Shown here piece by piece: positions 15,320 through 22,718 of a stretch of DNA of 33,788 nucleotides. A program made the translations under genes and the position numbers. The notes under the pieces are model-generated. The model was not told the DNA's origin, made no database searches, and worked only from the letters and a program-made list of their open reading frames with translations. The stretch is from Candidatus Niyogiibacteriota bacterium (GTDB lineage: Bacteria > Patescibacteriota > Minisyncoccia > JACROR01). Position 1 is the stretch's first letter; each line of letters begins with the position of its first letter. The stretch is from positions 1-33,788 of the forward strand of contig JACROR010000020.1 of the NCBI GenBank assembly GCA_016214345.1, written 5' to 3'.

Positions 15320-16600
15320 TTATAAGTAATCCAAAGGATTCAAATAACCTCCGTAAGGCAATAGCGCGCATCGTCCGGATGCGGATGGCCCAAAACGTAT
15401 TTCTCCCGCCTTTCCGGCGGCATAAACCGTAAAATGCAAATGTGGCCCGGTAGTATAGCCGGTATTGCCGCCATAAGCGATAAGTTGGCTGCGACTGACA
15501 CGTTCCCCGTCTGAAATTTTTATTAAAGATAAGTGGGCGTAAAGCGTCGCTAAATTATTCGGATGTTCTACGACTATCCATTTTCCATACGATCCTCCCG
15601 GACACGACAAATCCGAATTTCCCGTCCGTAAAACCACCCCTTCATCCGCCGCGTAAATCGGCGCTCCCACGGATGCCCGCAGATCAATGCCATTATGCCC
15701 GCCCCCCTTATAAACATCCGAATTATATTGCGCGAATTGCGTAAGCCCGAAACCCTGCGTTATGTAAGGATTGGCCACCGGCCAAGCCAGTACGCCTTTT
15801 CGCGCCACGGGCAACGCTGACGGATCGATCAATTTGCGCAATTCATTTTCTATGGCGGATATTTCGTTTAAAATATCCACTCGTTCTTTTTCCCGCGCGG
15901 CAAGCATTTTCTGGTATTCTGTTTCTTTATTTTTGGTGTCTTTGAGTAAAATATTCTTATCATTGTACGCATTTTTCTGAATAACTTTCCGATCCGTCAG
16001 TTCGCCCTTTAAATCTAAAAGATTGGCTTTTTCATTTTGCCGCCTGGCTTCGGTGTTTTGCAAATCCTCTTTAATTTGACGGAGTGAGGCTAAATTATTT
16101 CCCACGCTATTTTGCAGATCTTCCATGTATTTCAATTCATTGAAAAAATCCGACAATTGATCGCGCGCCAAGAGTATTTCCACCAACGACTGCGACTCCG
16201 TTTCATAAACATTGCGAAGGGCTTGCGCCAACGCGCCGCGATTGCTGTTTATTTCTTCCTCTTTATCGGCGATTTCCAAAAGCAGTTTTTCTATTTCCAA
16301 TTCTGCTTTACCTATTTTACTTTGCGTATATTTTATATCCGCGTTCAATTTGAAAACGGTCGCGTTAATGGTTGAAATTTGGTTTTTCAAAGTCTTTGCC
16401 TGACTTTCCGTGGCATCTATCTTAGACCTGTATTGCGCGATTTCTTCTTCCAGTGCTTTTATTTCCTGATTGCGCTGTTCTATTTTACTTCTAAGATCGT
16501 CTGCTTGCGAAGCTCTCGCGTATCCGCTCATAAATAATGCCGCGATAAAAAACACGGCCATTATGTAACTCATTATTAATTTATCGTGTTTTCGCGGCAT
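15320..16600 (-). CDS. Murein hydrolase activator-like protein: coiled coil plus M23 peptidase
   Basis: 426 residues. A signal peptide or anchor (about 10-30, ending SGYARASQ) is followed by long coiled coils (about 33-125 and 170-258) and a C-terminal M23 domain (about 270-426). The zinc and catalytic residues are intact: His302 and Asp306 in GHNGID, His356 in LYAHLS, His387 and His389 in GPHLHF. The architecture equals EnvC and PcsB-like division proteins. EnvC itself has a degenerate M23 domain and activates amidases, whereas the full ligand set here predicts an active D,D- or cross-bridge endopeptidase. It would act outside the membrane during cell separation. It follows gltX by 9 nt in the ftsW-murG operon. 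Confidence 0.92.
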   Translation of the reverse strand: MPRKHDKLIMSYIMAVFFIAALFMSGYARASQADDLRSKIEQRNQEIKALEEEIAQYRSKIDATESQAKTLKNQISTINATVFKLNADIKYTQSKIGKAELEIEKLLLEIADKEEEINSNRGALAQALRNVYETESQSLVEILLARDQLSDFFNELKYMEDLQNSVGNNLASLRQIKEDLQNTEARRQNEKANLLDLKGELTDRKVIQKNAYNDKNILLKDTKNKETEYQKMLAAREKERVDILNEISAIENELRKLIDPSALPVARKGVLAWPVANPYITQGFGLTQFAQYNSDVYKGGGHNGIDLRASVGAPIYAADEGVVLRTGNSDLSCPGGSYGKWIVVEHPNNLATLYAHLSLIKISDGERVSRSQLIAYGGNTGYTTGPHLHFTVYAAGKAGEIRFGPSASGRCALLPYGGYLNPLDYL

Positions 16601-16609
16601 AAATATTAA

Positions 16610-18010
16610 TTATCCAAAAAGCGCTACGGCGCTTTTTACGCGCGTTAAAACCTCGGATCTGCCCAAAACAGCGGCCATTTCAAAAGGCCCGGGAGAATGT
16701 TGTTTACCGCATAGAGATACCCTGAAGGGCCACAATACGTCGCCTCTGCCCTCTTTTTCGGCATACGGCATAATCTCTTTTTCCAAATTTTCTTTGGTAA
16801 AATTACTGTCCAAAACAGAGTCCGCCAAGTCATTTATTTTATTCAAATGTCGCACAATATCAGAAGCGTTCTGTTTCCCCTTCCAACGAAGCATTTCTTT
16901 AGGATAAAAGGGGTTCTGAAAAAAATAATCCACAAATTCCGGCACATCGCTGAATTTAACTATCCGATCCCTTACCAAATCAATGATGCGTGTCCATAAT
17001 TTTTCATTATTTTTAATGATCTCCCGCCACTCTGTCGGCAAAAAATCCGCCGCTATCTTCGCGACATCTCGCGCGTCCATGGATTTTATATATTCCTTGT
17101 TCATCCAATTTAATTTATCAATATCAAAAACCGCGCCCCCTTTCTGAATCCGTTCAAAAGAAAATTCTGCCACTAATTCCTCGCGCGAAAAAATTTCACG
17201 GTCTTCCCGCCCATGCCACCCTAAAAGAGCAATAAAATTTATGAGCGCGTCCGCCACATATCCGTCTTTTTTATATTCATTAATAGAAGTCGCGCCGTCG
17301 CGCTTGGACATCTTTGAACGATCCTTACCCAAAATAAGCGGCAAATGCGCGTAGCGCGGCGCCGGAATATTTAACGCTTGTTGTATCAATACCTGCTTCG
17401 GAGTATTAGGAATGTGATCTTCGCCGCGTATTACATGTGAAATTTGCATTTCATAATCGTCTATTACCACGGCAAAATTATACAAGGGGGCCTGTAGATG
17501 TTTTGCCAGAGAAAAATCTCCCAAAAGCGATGCCTTAAAACTGATCTCGCCGCGAATCATATCATTGAATTTTATATCGCCATCAAAATTATTTTTAAGA
17601 CGAATAATACCGGTATTCGCTCCGCCTTCGCGCCATTCACAAATATGCCGTGGAGCGTCTTTCCGCTTCATTTGCTCTTCTCGTTCACGGGCAAGCTCCT
17701 CCTCGCTGTGCGAACAATAAAAAGCCTTCTTTTCTTCAAGAAGTTTTTTTAAAAATTTCTCGTAAAGTTCCAGGCGTTCCGATTGCCTGTATAATGTTTT
17801 ATTATCCCAATCAATTCCCAACCAACGCAATCCGTCTATTATATCCTTTTCAAATCTCGGATCCGAGCGTTCCAAATCCGTGTCTTCAACGCGCAAAACA
17901 AATTCCCCCTTATTTTGCTTGGCGAAAAGCCAACTAAACAAAGCGGTGCGCGCCGTACCGACATGAAGCATGCCTGTAGGCGAAGGAGCAATACGTGTCC
18001 TAATTTGCAT
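16610..18010 (-). CDS. gltX: Glutamyl-tRNA synthetase
   Basis: 466 residues, class I. HIGH-type motif in PSPTGMLHVG (9-18), LRVEDTDLERSD (39-50), the DDYEMQISHVIRGEDHIPNTPKQ region (184-205), KMSKR (233-237), then the helical anticodon-binding domain to VLTRVKSAVAL at the end. Length is typical. It charges tRNA-Glu; whether it also charges tRNA-Gln for amidation cannot be told here. Its start overlaps the murG end by 11 nt, so it is translated as part of the cell-wall operon. A tRNA-Glu(CTC) gene lies upstream on the same strand. Confidence 0.95.
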   Translation of the reverse strand: MQIRTRIAPSPTGMLHVGTARTALFSWLFAKQNKGEFVLRVEDTDLERSDPRFEKDIIDGLRWLGIDWDNKTLYRQSERLELYEKFLKKLLEEKKAFYCSHSEEELAREREEQMKRKDAPRHICEWREGGANTGIIRLKNNFDGDIKFNDMIRGEISFKASLLGDFSLAKHLQAPLYNFAVVIDDYEMQISHVIRGEDHIPNTPKQVLIQQALNIPAPRYAHLPLILGKDRSKMSKRDGATSINEYKKDGYVADALINFIALLGWHGREDREIFSREELVAEFSFERIQKGGAVFDIDKLNWMNKEYIKSMDARDVAKIAADFLPTEWREIIKNNEKLWTRIIDLVRDRIVKFSDVPEFVDYFFQNPFYPKEMLRWKGKQNASDIVRHLNKINDLADSVLDSNFTKENLEKEIMPYAEKEGRGDVLWPFRVSLCGKQHSPGPFEMAAVLGRSEVLTRVKSAVALFG

Positions 18011-19130
18011 GTTCCAGCGCCAAATCTATTAATGCGCGGGCGATTTTTTGCGCCGCGTCAATTTTGGCAAAACGCTCTGCCGCGAACTTCATTTCACGCA
18101 ACTTATCTTTGTCACGGAGCAGTTTTTCCACCTCCGAAAGCAAAATATGCGGTTTTAGATTTTTTTCTTCCAAAATGTTTGCCGCGCCGGCTTTCACGAA
18201 AATATACGCATTTTGTCTTTGGTGGTCATTCGCGGACTCTTCCAAAGGAATCAAAATGCTCGGGATCCCCCACGCCGCTATTTCAAAAATCGCTCCAGCG
18301 CCGGAACGCGACAAGATCAGGCTCGTCACCTGCGAAAGATTGCGTAAATCTCCTTCCGATAAAAACGGCGCGGGATGATATCGTTTTGCGTAAGCTGATT
18401 TTTCCAAAATAATTCCAACGCGCTGTTTAATGGATTGAAAATTTGCCGCGCCACACTGATGCACGATATTAAAAGACCCCAAAAGCGACGGCAAAATTTC
18501 CAACACCACATCATTTATGCGCTGCGACCCCTGCGATCCTCCTAAAATAAGAATGGTGGGAATATTTTTTTCCAAATCAAAAACCCGAAGAGCCTCATCT
18601 TTGTTACCTCCGATCAAATTCCGCCTTATGGGATTGCCGACTAAAGCGACTTTTTCCGCCGGAAAATATTCACCGGTATCTTCAAAAGAAATCGCGATGC
18701 GCCTCGCGAAACGCCCAGCCCAACGATTAACTAATCCGGGCGTCGCGTCTGATTCATGCACGAGCATGGGAATGTGAAAAAACACCCCACTCACCAACGC
18801 CGGAAAAGCCGCGTATCCGCCTTTTATAAAAATCGCGTCAGGCATCTCCCAAAACAAACCCCACAAGGCGCGAAGCACGCCCAAACCAGTTTTAAAAACA
18901 TCCACTAAATTCATTAAAGAAAAATATCTTCGTAATTTTCCGGCTGGCGATTTTTTGAAAATTATCCCCTCTTCGCGAAGCATTTCCGCGTCATATGGAG
19001 CATCTGACATCAGGATCAGATCCATGCGGGCTATACGCTCGCGCTCCGCCAATTCACGAAGCGATCTGGCAACAGCTATTATGGGATAAAAATGTCCGCC
19101 GGTCCCTCCTCCGGCAAGTAATATTTTCAT
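18000..19130 (-). CDS. murG: UDP-GlcNAc:lipid I N-acetylglucosaminyltransferase MurG
   Basis: 376 residues, GT-B fold enzyme that adds GlcNAc to lipid I, giving lipid II at the inner face of the membrane. Seen: N-terminal AGGGTGGHFYPIIAVARSL, GYAAFPALVSGVFFHIPMLVHESDATPGLVNRWAGRF, LVGNPIRRNL, ILGGSQGSQRIND, and the nucleotide-sugar site LILSRSGAGAIFEIAAWGIPSILIPLEESANDHQRQNA. Length is slightly above average (about 355-365). It starts 17 nt after ftsW and overlaps gltX at its end. Confidence 0.96.
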   Translation of the reverse strand: MKILLAGGGTGGHFYPIIAVARSLRELAERERIARMDLILMSDAPYDAEMLREEGIIFKKSPAGKLRRYFSLMNLVDVFKTGLGVLRALWGLFWEMPDAIFIKGGYAAFPALVSGVFFHIPMLVHESDATPGLVNRWAGRFARRIAISFEDTGEYFPAEKVALVGNPIRRNLIGGNKDEALRVFDLEKNIPTILILGGSQGSQRINDVVLEILPSLLGSFNIVHQCGAANFQSIKQRVGIILEKSAYAKRYHPAPFLSEGDLRNLSQVTSLILSRSGAGAIFEIAAWGIPSILIPLEESANDHQRQNAYIFVKAGAANILEEKNLKPHILLSEVEKLLRDKDKLREMKFAAERFAKIDAAQKIARALIDLALEHAN

Positions 19131-19147
19131 GATTTATTAATAAATAA

Positions 19148-20248
19148 TTACGCCTGGCAATATTTGGAAATATTGAGCGCTATGCCCGCCTCCAAAAGCG
19201 ACAACGCGAGAGACGACCCTCCTTGGCTTATAAAAACCAGGGGCAATCCCGTCAAAGGAAGGAGTCCGATAAGCGCTCCCATATGAATCAATACCTGTAC
19301 TACTATAAGTATAACAATCCCGGACGCCAAAAGTCTACCGAAATTATCCGGCGCATTCCTCGCGATATAAAGTCCGCGCCACAAAAAAAACATAAAAGCG
19401 CCAAGGAGAACCAAACCGCCAAAAAATCCAAATTCCTCGGCTATTACCGCGAAAATAGAATCACCGGTGGATTCCGGCAAATAATCAAATTTCTGCAAGC
19501 TCTTGCCGAATCCGCGTCCGAAAAATCCGCCGGAACCGATCGCTATCAAAGATTGATGCAACTGATACCCCGCGCCGCTCAAATCATACTCCGGGTTGAT
19601 AAAAACTAAAAAGCGCGTTAACCGGTAAGGCTCCAGCGCTACCAAAACGGACAAAAGTATTAACCCCGAAGCTATTAAAAGCAAAATGTGCGATTTTTTA
19701 GCTCCACCTATGAAAAACAAAAGCATGGAGGTAATGGCTATAACCCCGAAAGTTCCTACATCCGGTTCTAAAACAAGCAAAATACCGACTAAGCCAGCCA
19801 TAACGATAAACGGCAACAATCCGAACTTCAAAGATTTTATTTGTTCTTTGCGAGCCGCCATCCATGACGCCAAATACACGACAAACGCGAATTTCATGAA
19901 TTCCGACGGCTGAAAAAAGAAAAATCCTAAATTAAGCCAGCGTTTCGCTCCACCATGGGTAAAACCCAACTGCGGCACGTAAACCAGCAAAAGCAAAACA
20001 ATTCCCGCTAAAAAAAGCGGAAAGGCGATCTTCTGCCAAAACTTATAGTGAGTACGGATGCCGATCCAAAACAAAATACCGCCGATCCCGAAACCAAAGA
20101 TTATCTGGCGGTATAAATAACTGTAAAAACTTTCACCTTCGCGCACCGCGGCGCCGAGCGACGCCGAAGCCAGAGCCAAAAATCCGAACAAAACCAAAAA
20201 AAAGACTGTTCCCAAAAAAAACCTGTCCGCGCTTTTATCTATTCTCAT
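19148..20248 (-). CDS. ftsW: SEDS-family peptidoglycan glycosyltransferase FtsW
   Basis: 366 residues with about ten membrane helices. SEDS signatures: GGAKRWLNLGFFFFQPSEFMKFAFV, VLEPDVGTFGVI, SGAGYQLHQSLIAIGSGGFFGRGFGKS, YLPESTGDSIFAVIAEEFGF, and the C-terminal GLPLVFISQGGSSL. SEDS proteins polymerise lipid II together with a class B PBP. FtsW rather than RodA is inferred from its place beside murG; the ftsI-type PBP is 3.5 kb upstream on the same strand. The start overlaps the amidohydrolase stop codon by 4 nt (ATGA), implying coupled translation. Confidence 0.92.
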   Translation of the reverse strand: MRIDKSADRFFLGTVFFLVLFGFLALASASLGAAVREGESFYSYLYRQIIFGFGIGGILFWIGIRTHYKFWQKIAFPLFLAGIVLLLLVYVPQLGFTHGGAKRWLNLGFFFFQPSEFMKFAFVVYLASWMAARKEQIKSLKFGLLPFIVMAGLVGILLVLEPDVGTFGVIAITSMLLFFIGGAKKSHILLLIASGLILLSVLVALEPYRLTRFLVFINPEYDLSGAGYQLHQSLIAIGSGGFFGRGFGKSLQKFDYLPESTGDSIFAVIAEEFGFFGGLVLLGAFMFFLWRGLYIARNAPDNFGRLLASGIVILIVVQVLIHMGALIGLLPLTGLPLVFISQGGSSLALSLLEAGIALNISKYCQA

Positions 20249-21834
20249 CCTTTTTTAACAACTTGACCGTTTAAATTATCACCGTTAAAAAGCGCGTTCT
20301 CTATCACGGGACGGCCGTTAACCAACACCCATTCCATTCCTTCCGCGAACAAAAACGGATTGGAATAGGTGGCGACATCGCGCACGCGCTCCGGATCAAA
20401 CACGACCACATCCGCCATGTATCCTTTTTCCAGCACTCCCCTATTTTTCAATCCCAAAATTGACGCGGGCAAGCCGCTCATTTTATAAACCGCCTCCTCC
20501 CAGCTCAAAAGTTTTTTCTCTTTTACGAATTCCTCCAAAACACGGGGGAAGGCGCCAAAAGACCTGGGATGCGGCAAGTCGCGTTCAAGGCCATCACCTC
20601 GTCTGTTGTATCCCACGCCATCGGACGCTACGGCAGAAGACTCCCAGGACAAAAATTTCGCCAAATTATCCGGATTGATCACTTCATTGAAAATTCCCAC
20701 TCGCAGGTCATTTATATCCAAAAGATCCAGCATCACATCCTCGGGACGCTTGCCCGCGTTATCCGCCAACCGCGAAACGCTCTTTCCCATTACATCCGCC
20801 GCGCCACCACCCACGGATGCTATAACTATACGCTCATAATGAAGCGTCATATCAACAAGCGACGCCACCAAAAGTTTTCGTTTCTCCGGAGTACGTATGA
20901 GCTCCAAGATTTCTTTTTGCCCGCCCGCGAGAGCCCAGGTCGGCAAAAGCATGAATAAATTTGACCCCGTGCTTATATACGGAAAAACATCCGCGCTTAC
21001 TGCGAGGCCCTCTTTTTTTGCTTCATCCAAAAGAGACACCACATCTTCCGCGTGTTCCCATGCCCGGCGACCCACGGCTTTTAAATGTGAAATGTGGCAC
21101 GAAGCGCCCTCTTTTCGCGTAAAACCTATTAATTGCGACAAAGACGGCAAAATATTTACGCCCTCGTCTTTCAAATGATGCTTAGCCAGCGCGTTATTTT
21201 CTGCCACAACTTGTAAAAGCGCGTCTATTTCCTCATCGCTTGCCATCTCGCCATAAGCGGCGCCCAAACTTGTGGACATTCCAAAGGCTCCGGCTTTGAG
21301 TGATCGCGAGAGCAAAAGCCGCATCTGATCTACTTCCGTCTGATTAGGAATGCGGCTTTCCAGACCTAAAACGCCTTTTCGCAAAGTTCCGTGTCCGACC
21401 AATGTCCCGAAATTAACGCCAAATTTATGCCCTTCCAATTCTTTTAAAAATTCGTCCATTCCCTGCCAATTGATATTTATTTGTGAAATATCAACCCAAC
21501 GTTCAATACCCTGAATGTCTCCGCCGGAAACCAATGGCGCGAGAGACGCGCCGCAATTTCCTCCCAATATGGTAGTAACTCCCTGGCGAAGCAAGCTCTC
21601 TTGGCTCGGATCCAAAAAAAGCCGCCAATGCGTGTCGGAATGATTGGTGAGGTCCACAAAACCGGGGGCGACATATTTGCCGGACGCGTCTATTTCCATA
21701 AGACCGGAAGCGCCGCCCGGCTCTCCCACGAATTTAATTTTATTACCGTCAATACCAACATCGGCGCGGCGTATCGCTCCACGCTTACCATCCAATACCA
21801 TGCCGCCTTTGATCAAAATATCATAACGAGCCAT
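20245..21834 (-). CDS. D-aminoacylase / N-acyl-D-amino-acid deacylase family amidohydrolase
   Basis: 529 residues, amidohydrolase fold: N-terminal beta-sandwich strand (YDILIKGGMVLDG), TIM barrel, C-terminal closing part (LEKGYMADVVVFDPERV). Positions matching the zinc and catalytic residues of D-aminoacylase are Cys94 in GGNCGASLAP, His220 in KHHLKDEG, His250 in HISHLKAVG and Asp405 in ASDGVGYN. The usual H-x-H after GFVD is instead T-N-H (63-65), so one His of that pair is missing. The family removes acyl groups from D-amino acids or acts on related amides, so a peptidoglycan-derived substrate is attractive here but is inference. First gene of the operon with ftsW (4-nt overlap), murG and gltX. 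A TATAAT lies about 65 nt upstream. Confidence 0.88.
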   Translation of the reverse strand: MARYDILIKGGMVLDGKRGAIRRADVGIDGNKIKFVGEPGGASGLMEIDASGKYVAPGFVDLTNHSDTHWRLFLDPSQESLLRQGVTTILGGNCGASLAPLVSGGDIQGIERWVDISQININWQGMDEFLKELEGHKFGVNFGTLVGHGTLRKGVLGLESRIPNQTEVDQMRLLLSRSLKAGAFGMSTSLGAAYGEMASDEEIDALLQVVAENNALAKHHLKDEGVNILPSLSQLIGFTRKEGASCHISHLKAVGRRAWEHAEDVVSLLDEAKKEGLAVSADVFPYISTGSNLFMLLPTWALAGGQKEILELIRTPEKRKLLVASLVDMTLHYERIVIASVGGGAADVMGKSVSRLADNAGKRPEDVMLDLLDINDLRVGIFNEVINPDNLAKFLSWESSAVASDGVGYNRRGDGLERDLPHPRSFGAFPRVLEEFVKEKKLLSWEEAVYKMSGLPASILGLKNRGVLEKGYMADVVVFDPERVRDVATYSNPFLFAEGMEWVLVNGRPVIENALFNGDNLNGQVVKKG

Positions 21835-21856
21835 AAATAAATTAGTGCCTAATTTT

Positions 21857-21878
21857 TAATCCGCCAACTGACAGATTA
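21857..21878. repeat. Degraded CCGCCAACTGGCGG-type palindrome in the amidohydrolase leader
   Basis: TAATC and GATTA arms around CGCCAACTGACA; two transitions separate it from a perfect 20-nt palindrome of the type seen at 15002-15015. It lies between the putative promoter and the start codon. Confidence 0.5.
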
Positions 21879-21900
21879 GAAATAATATAACCCTGATTAA

Positions 21901-21906
21901 ATTATA
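21901..21906 (-). promoter_or_regulatory. Putative -10 (TATAAT) of the amidohydrolase-ftsW-murG-gltX operon
   Basis: Perfect TATAAT on the minus strand about 65 nt before the ATG; upstream -35 candidates are weak (TTTTGC at 17 nt, TTGCGT at 15 nt). A second TATATT follows about 14 nt further downstream. Confidence 0.4.
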
Positions 21907-22002
21907 CAACATTACCGCGCTACGCAAAATGGAAAACTGCCGCTAAATTAGTGGGCAAGTTATGATGTATAAAAATTATTTGCGGTCCCAACCGGAGAAT
22001 CC

Positions 22003-22061
22003 TTTGCCTTATATGGGCAAAGCCCGGGATTATGCTATGCCTGTGGCATACAGCATAACCC
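22003..22061. repeat. Two adjacent hairpins downstream of tRNA-Glu
   Basis: TTTGCC-TTATAT-GGGCAAA (22003-22021) and a longer imperfect stem (22026-22061) with arms TTATGCT/AGCATAA and ATGCC/GGCAT capped by GGG/CCC. They occupy the gene-free stretch between the amidohydrolase and the tRNA and could end the tRNA transcript, although no U-run is evident. Confidence 0.5.
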
Positions 22062-22145
22062 TTCGACTCCCCACGCAAGCCAAGCAGTTGGCTTACTATG
22101 GAACCTTCGTTCGCTTCGCTCACTTCGGTCCCATGGGGAGTCGAA
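22062..22145. repeat. 12-nt inverted copy of the tRNA-Glu T-arm
   Basis: TTCGACTCCCCA at 22062-22073 is the exact reverse complement of 22134-22145, which is the T-loop and 3' T-stem of the tRNA. The 60 nt between hold the tRNA 3' end and a TTCG-rich stretch (22104-22126). Confidence 0.75.
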
Positions 22146-22198
22146 CCCCAGTTTTATGGATGAGAACCATATGTCCTAGGCCACTAGACGATGGGACC
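22126..22198 (-). tRNA. tRNA-Glu (anticodon CTC)
   Basis: Minus strand. Acceptor GGTCCCA pairs with TGGGACC; D-arm GTC-TAGTGGCCTAG-GAC; anticodon stem TATGG/CCATA with loop TTCTCAT, giving CTC; variable loop AAAC; T-stem TGGGG/CCCCA with loop TTCGACT. The discriminator is G and no CCA is encoded. The 3-bp D-stem is normal for tRNA-Glu. A TATAAT (22215-22210) lies 11 nt before the 5' end on the same strand. Confidence 0.96.
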
Positions 22199-22203
22199 GT
22201 GCA

Positions 22204-22232
22204 TTGATTATTATAACAAAATTTAGTATAAT
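22204..22232 (+). promoter_or_regulatory. Promoter of the unknown gene at 22289 (TTGATT-17-TATAAT)
   Basis: -35 TTGATT (22204-22209), 17-nt spacer and a perfect -10 TATAAT (22227-22232); predicted start near 22239, leader of about 50 nt. Divergent from the tRNA-Glu promoter, which uses overlapping bases on the other strand. Confidence 0.6.
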
Positions 22233-22277
22233 AATCCCAAATATAGTAGCATTTTGACAATCACCGTTCAACCAATC

Positions 22278-22284
22278 AAGGAGG
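22278..22284 (+). promoter_or_regulatory. Consensus Shine-Dalgarno AAGGAGG
   Basis: Full AAGGAGG 4 nt before the ATG at 22289. Most other genes in the window have no recognisable site, so this one stands out. Confidence 0.8.
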
Positions 22285-22288
22285 AACT

Positions 22289-22669
22289 ATGGAGATCTGG
22301 ACCCGACAAAATACCGGCGAAAAACATGTCTGGAAAAAACAGCCATTCGGCAATTTCCCCGATAAAAATAAAAGCTTAAGAGAGGCCGTTCTAGAACACT
22401 TGGAATACCGTAACAATGGCCAATATCCGGAAATATATTGGATCGTATTTTCCGCGAAAGAAGAAGAAAAAATGAACGCTCTGGCAATGTTAGTAATGCC
22501 TTACCAGATACTCGCGCCTTATCCGGCAGCCGAAACTTTTTTAAAATATTTGCTTGATTTTGTTGACCGCATGCACGCTAGCGCGCCCGTGGTCGTGTAT
22601 ATATCCGAAAATCCGAATGAATTTGTGGTTCCCCCGTTTCGGCTGGCACTCATGTTCAGAATAAAATAA
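22289..22669 (+). CDS. Conserved-looking protein of unknown function
   Basis: 126 residues, soluble by composition, no signal peptide or membrane helix. The first part is polar (WTRQNTGEKHVWKKQPFGNFPDKNKS); the second alternates hydrophobic strands and helices (EIYWIVFSAKEEEKMNALAMLVMP, AAETFLKYLLDFVDRM, APVVVYISENPNEFVVPPFRLALMFRI), which looks like a small alpha/beta domain. I do not recognise a family. It has its own near-consensus promoter, a consensus Shine-Dalgarno and a strong terminator, so it is a free-standing, probably well-expressed gene lying between the two halves of the cell-wall cluster on the opposite strand. Confidence 0.75.
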   Translation: MEIWTRQNTGEKHVWKKQPFGNFPDKNKSLREAVLEHLEYRNNGQYPEIYWIVFSAKEEEKMNALAMLVMPYQILAPYPAAETFLKYLLDFVDRMHASAPVVVYISENPNEFVVPPFRLALMFRIK

Positions 22670-22674
22670 TGATC

Positions 22675-22705
22675 AAAAATCTGCCGTTTGAAACGGCAGA
22701 TTTTT
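22675..22705. terminator. Bidirectional intrinsic terminator
   Basis: 15-nt arms AAAAATCTGCCGTTT and AAACGGCAGATTTTT around a single G, with A-run and T-run at the two sides. It lies between the ends of the plus-strand gene at 22289 and the minus-strand murF and serves both. Confidence 0.92.
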
Positions 22706-22718
22706 TATAATAAATTTT

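Noticed and set aside
17915-18412. Plus-strand open frame over gltX and murG
   Set aside because: It lies antisense to two clear genes, has no family features and is best read as a shadow of their codon use.
22021-22100. Second, degenerate tRNA in the trailer of tRNA-Glu
   Set aside because: Only the 12-nt T-arm complement is tRNA-like; no acceptor, D-arm or anticodon arm can be drawn.
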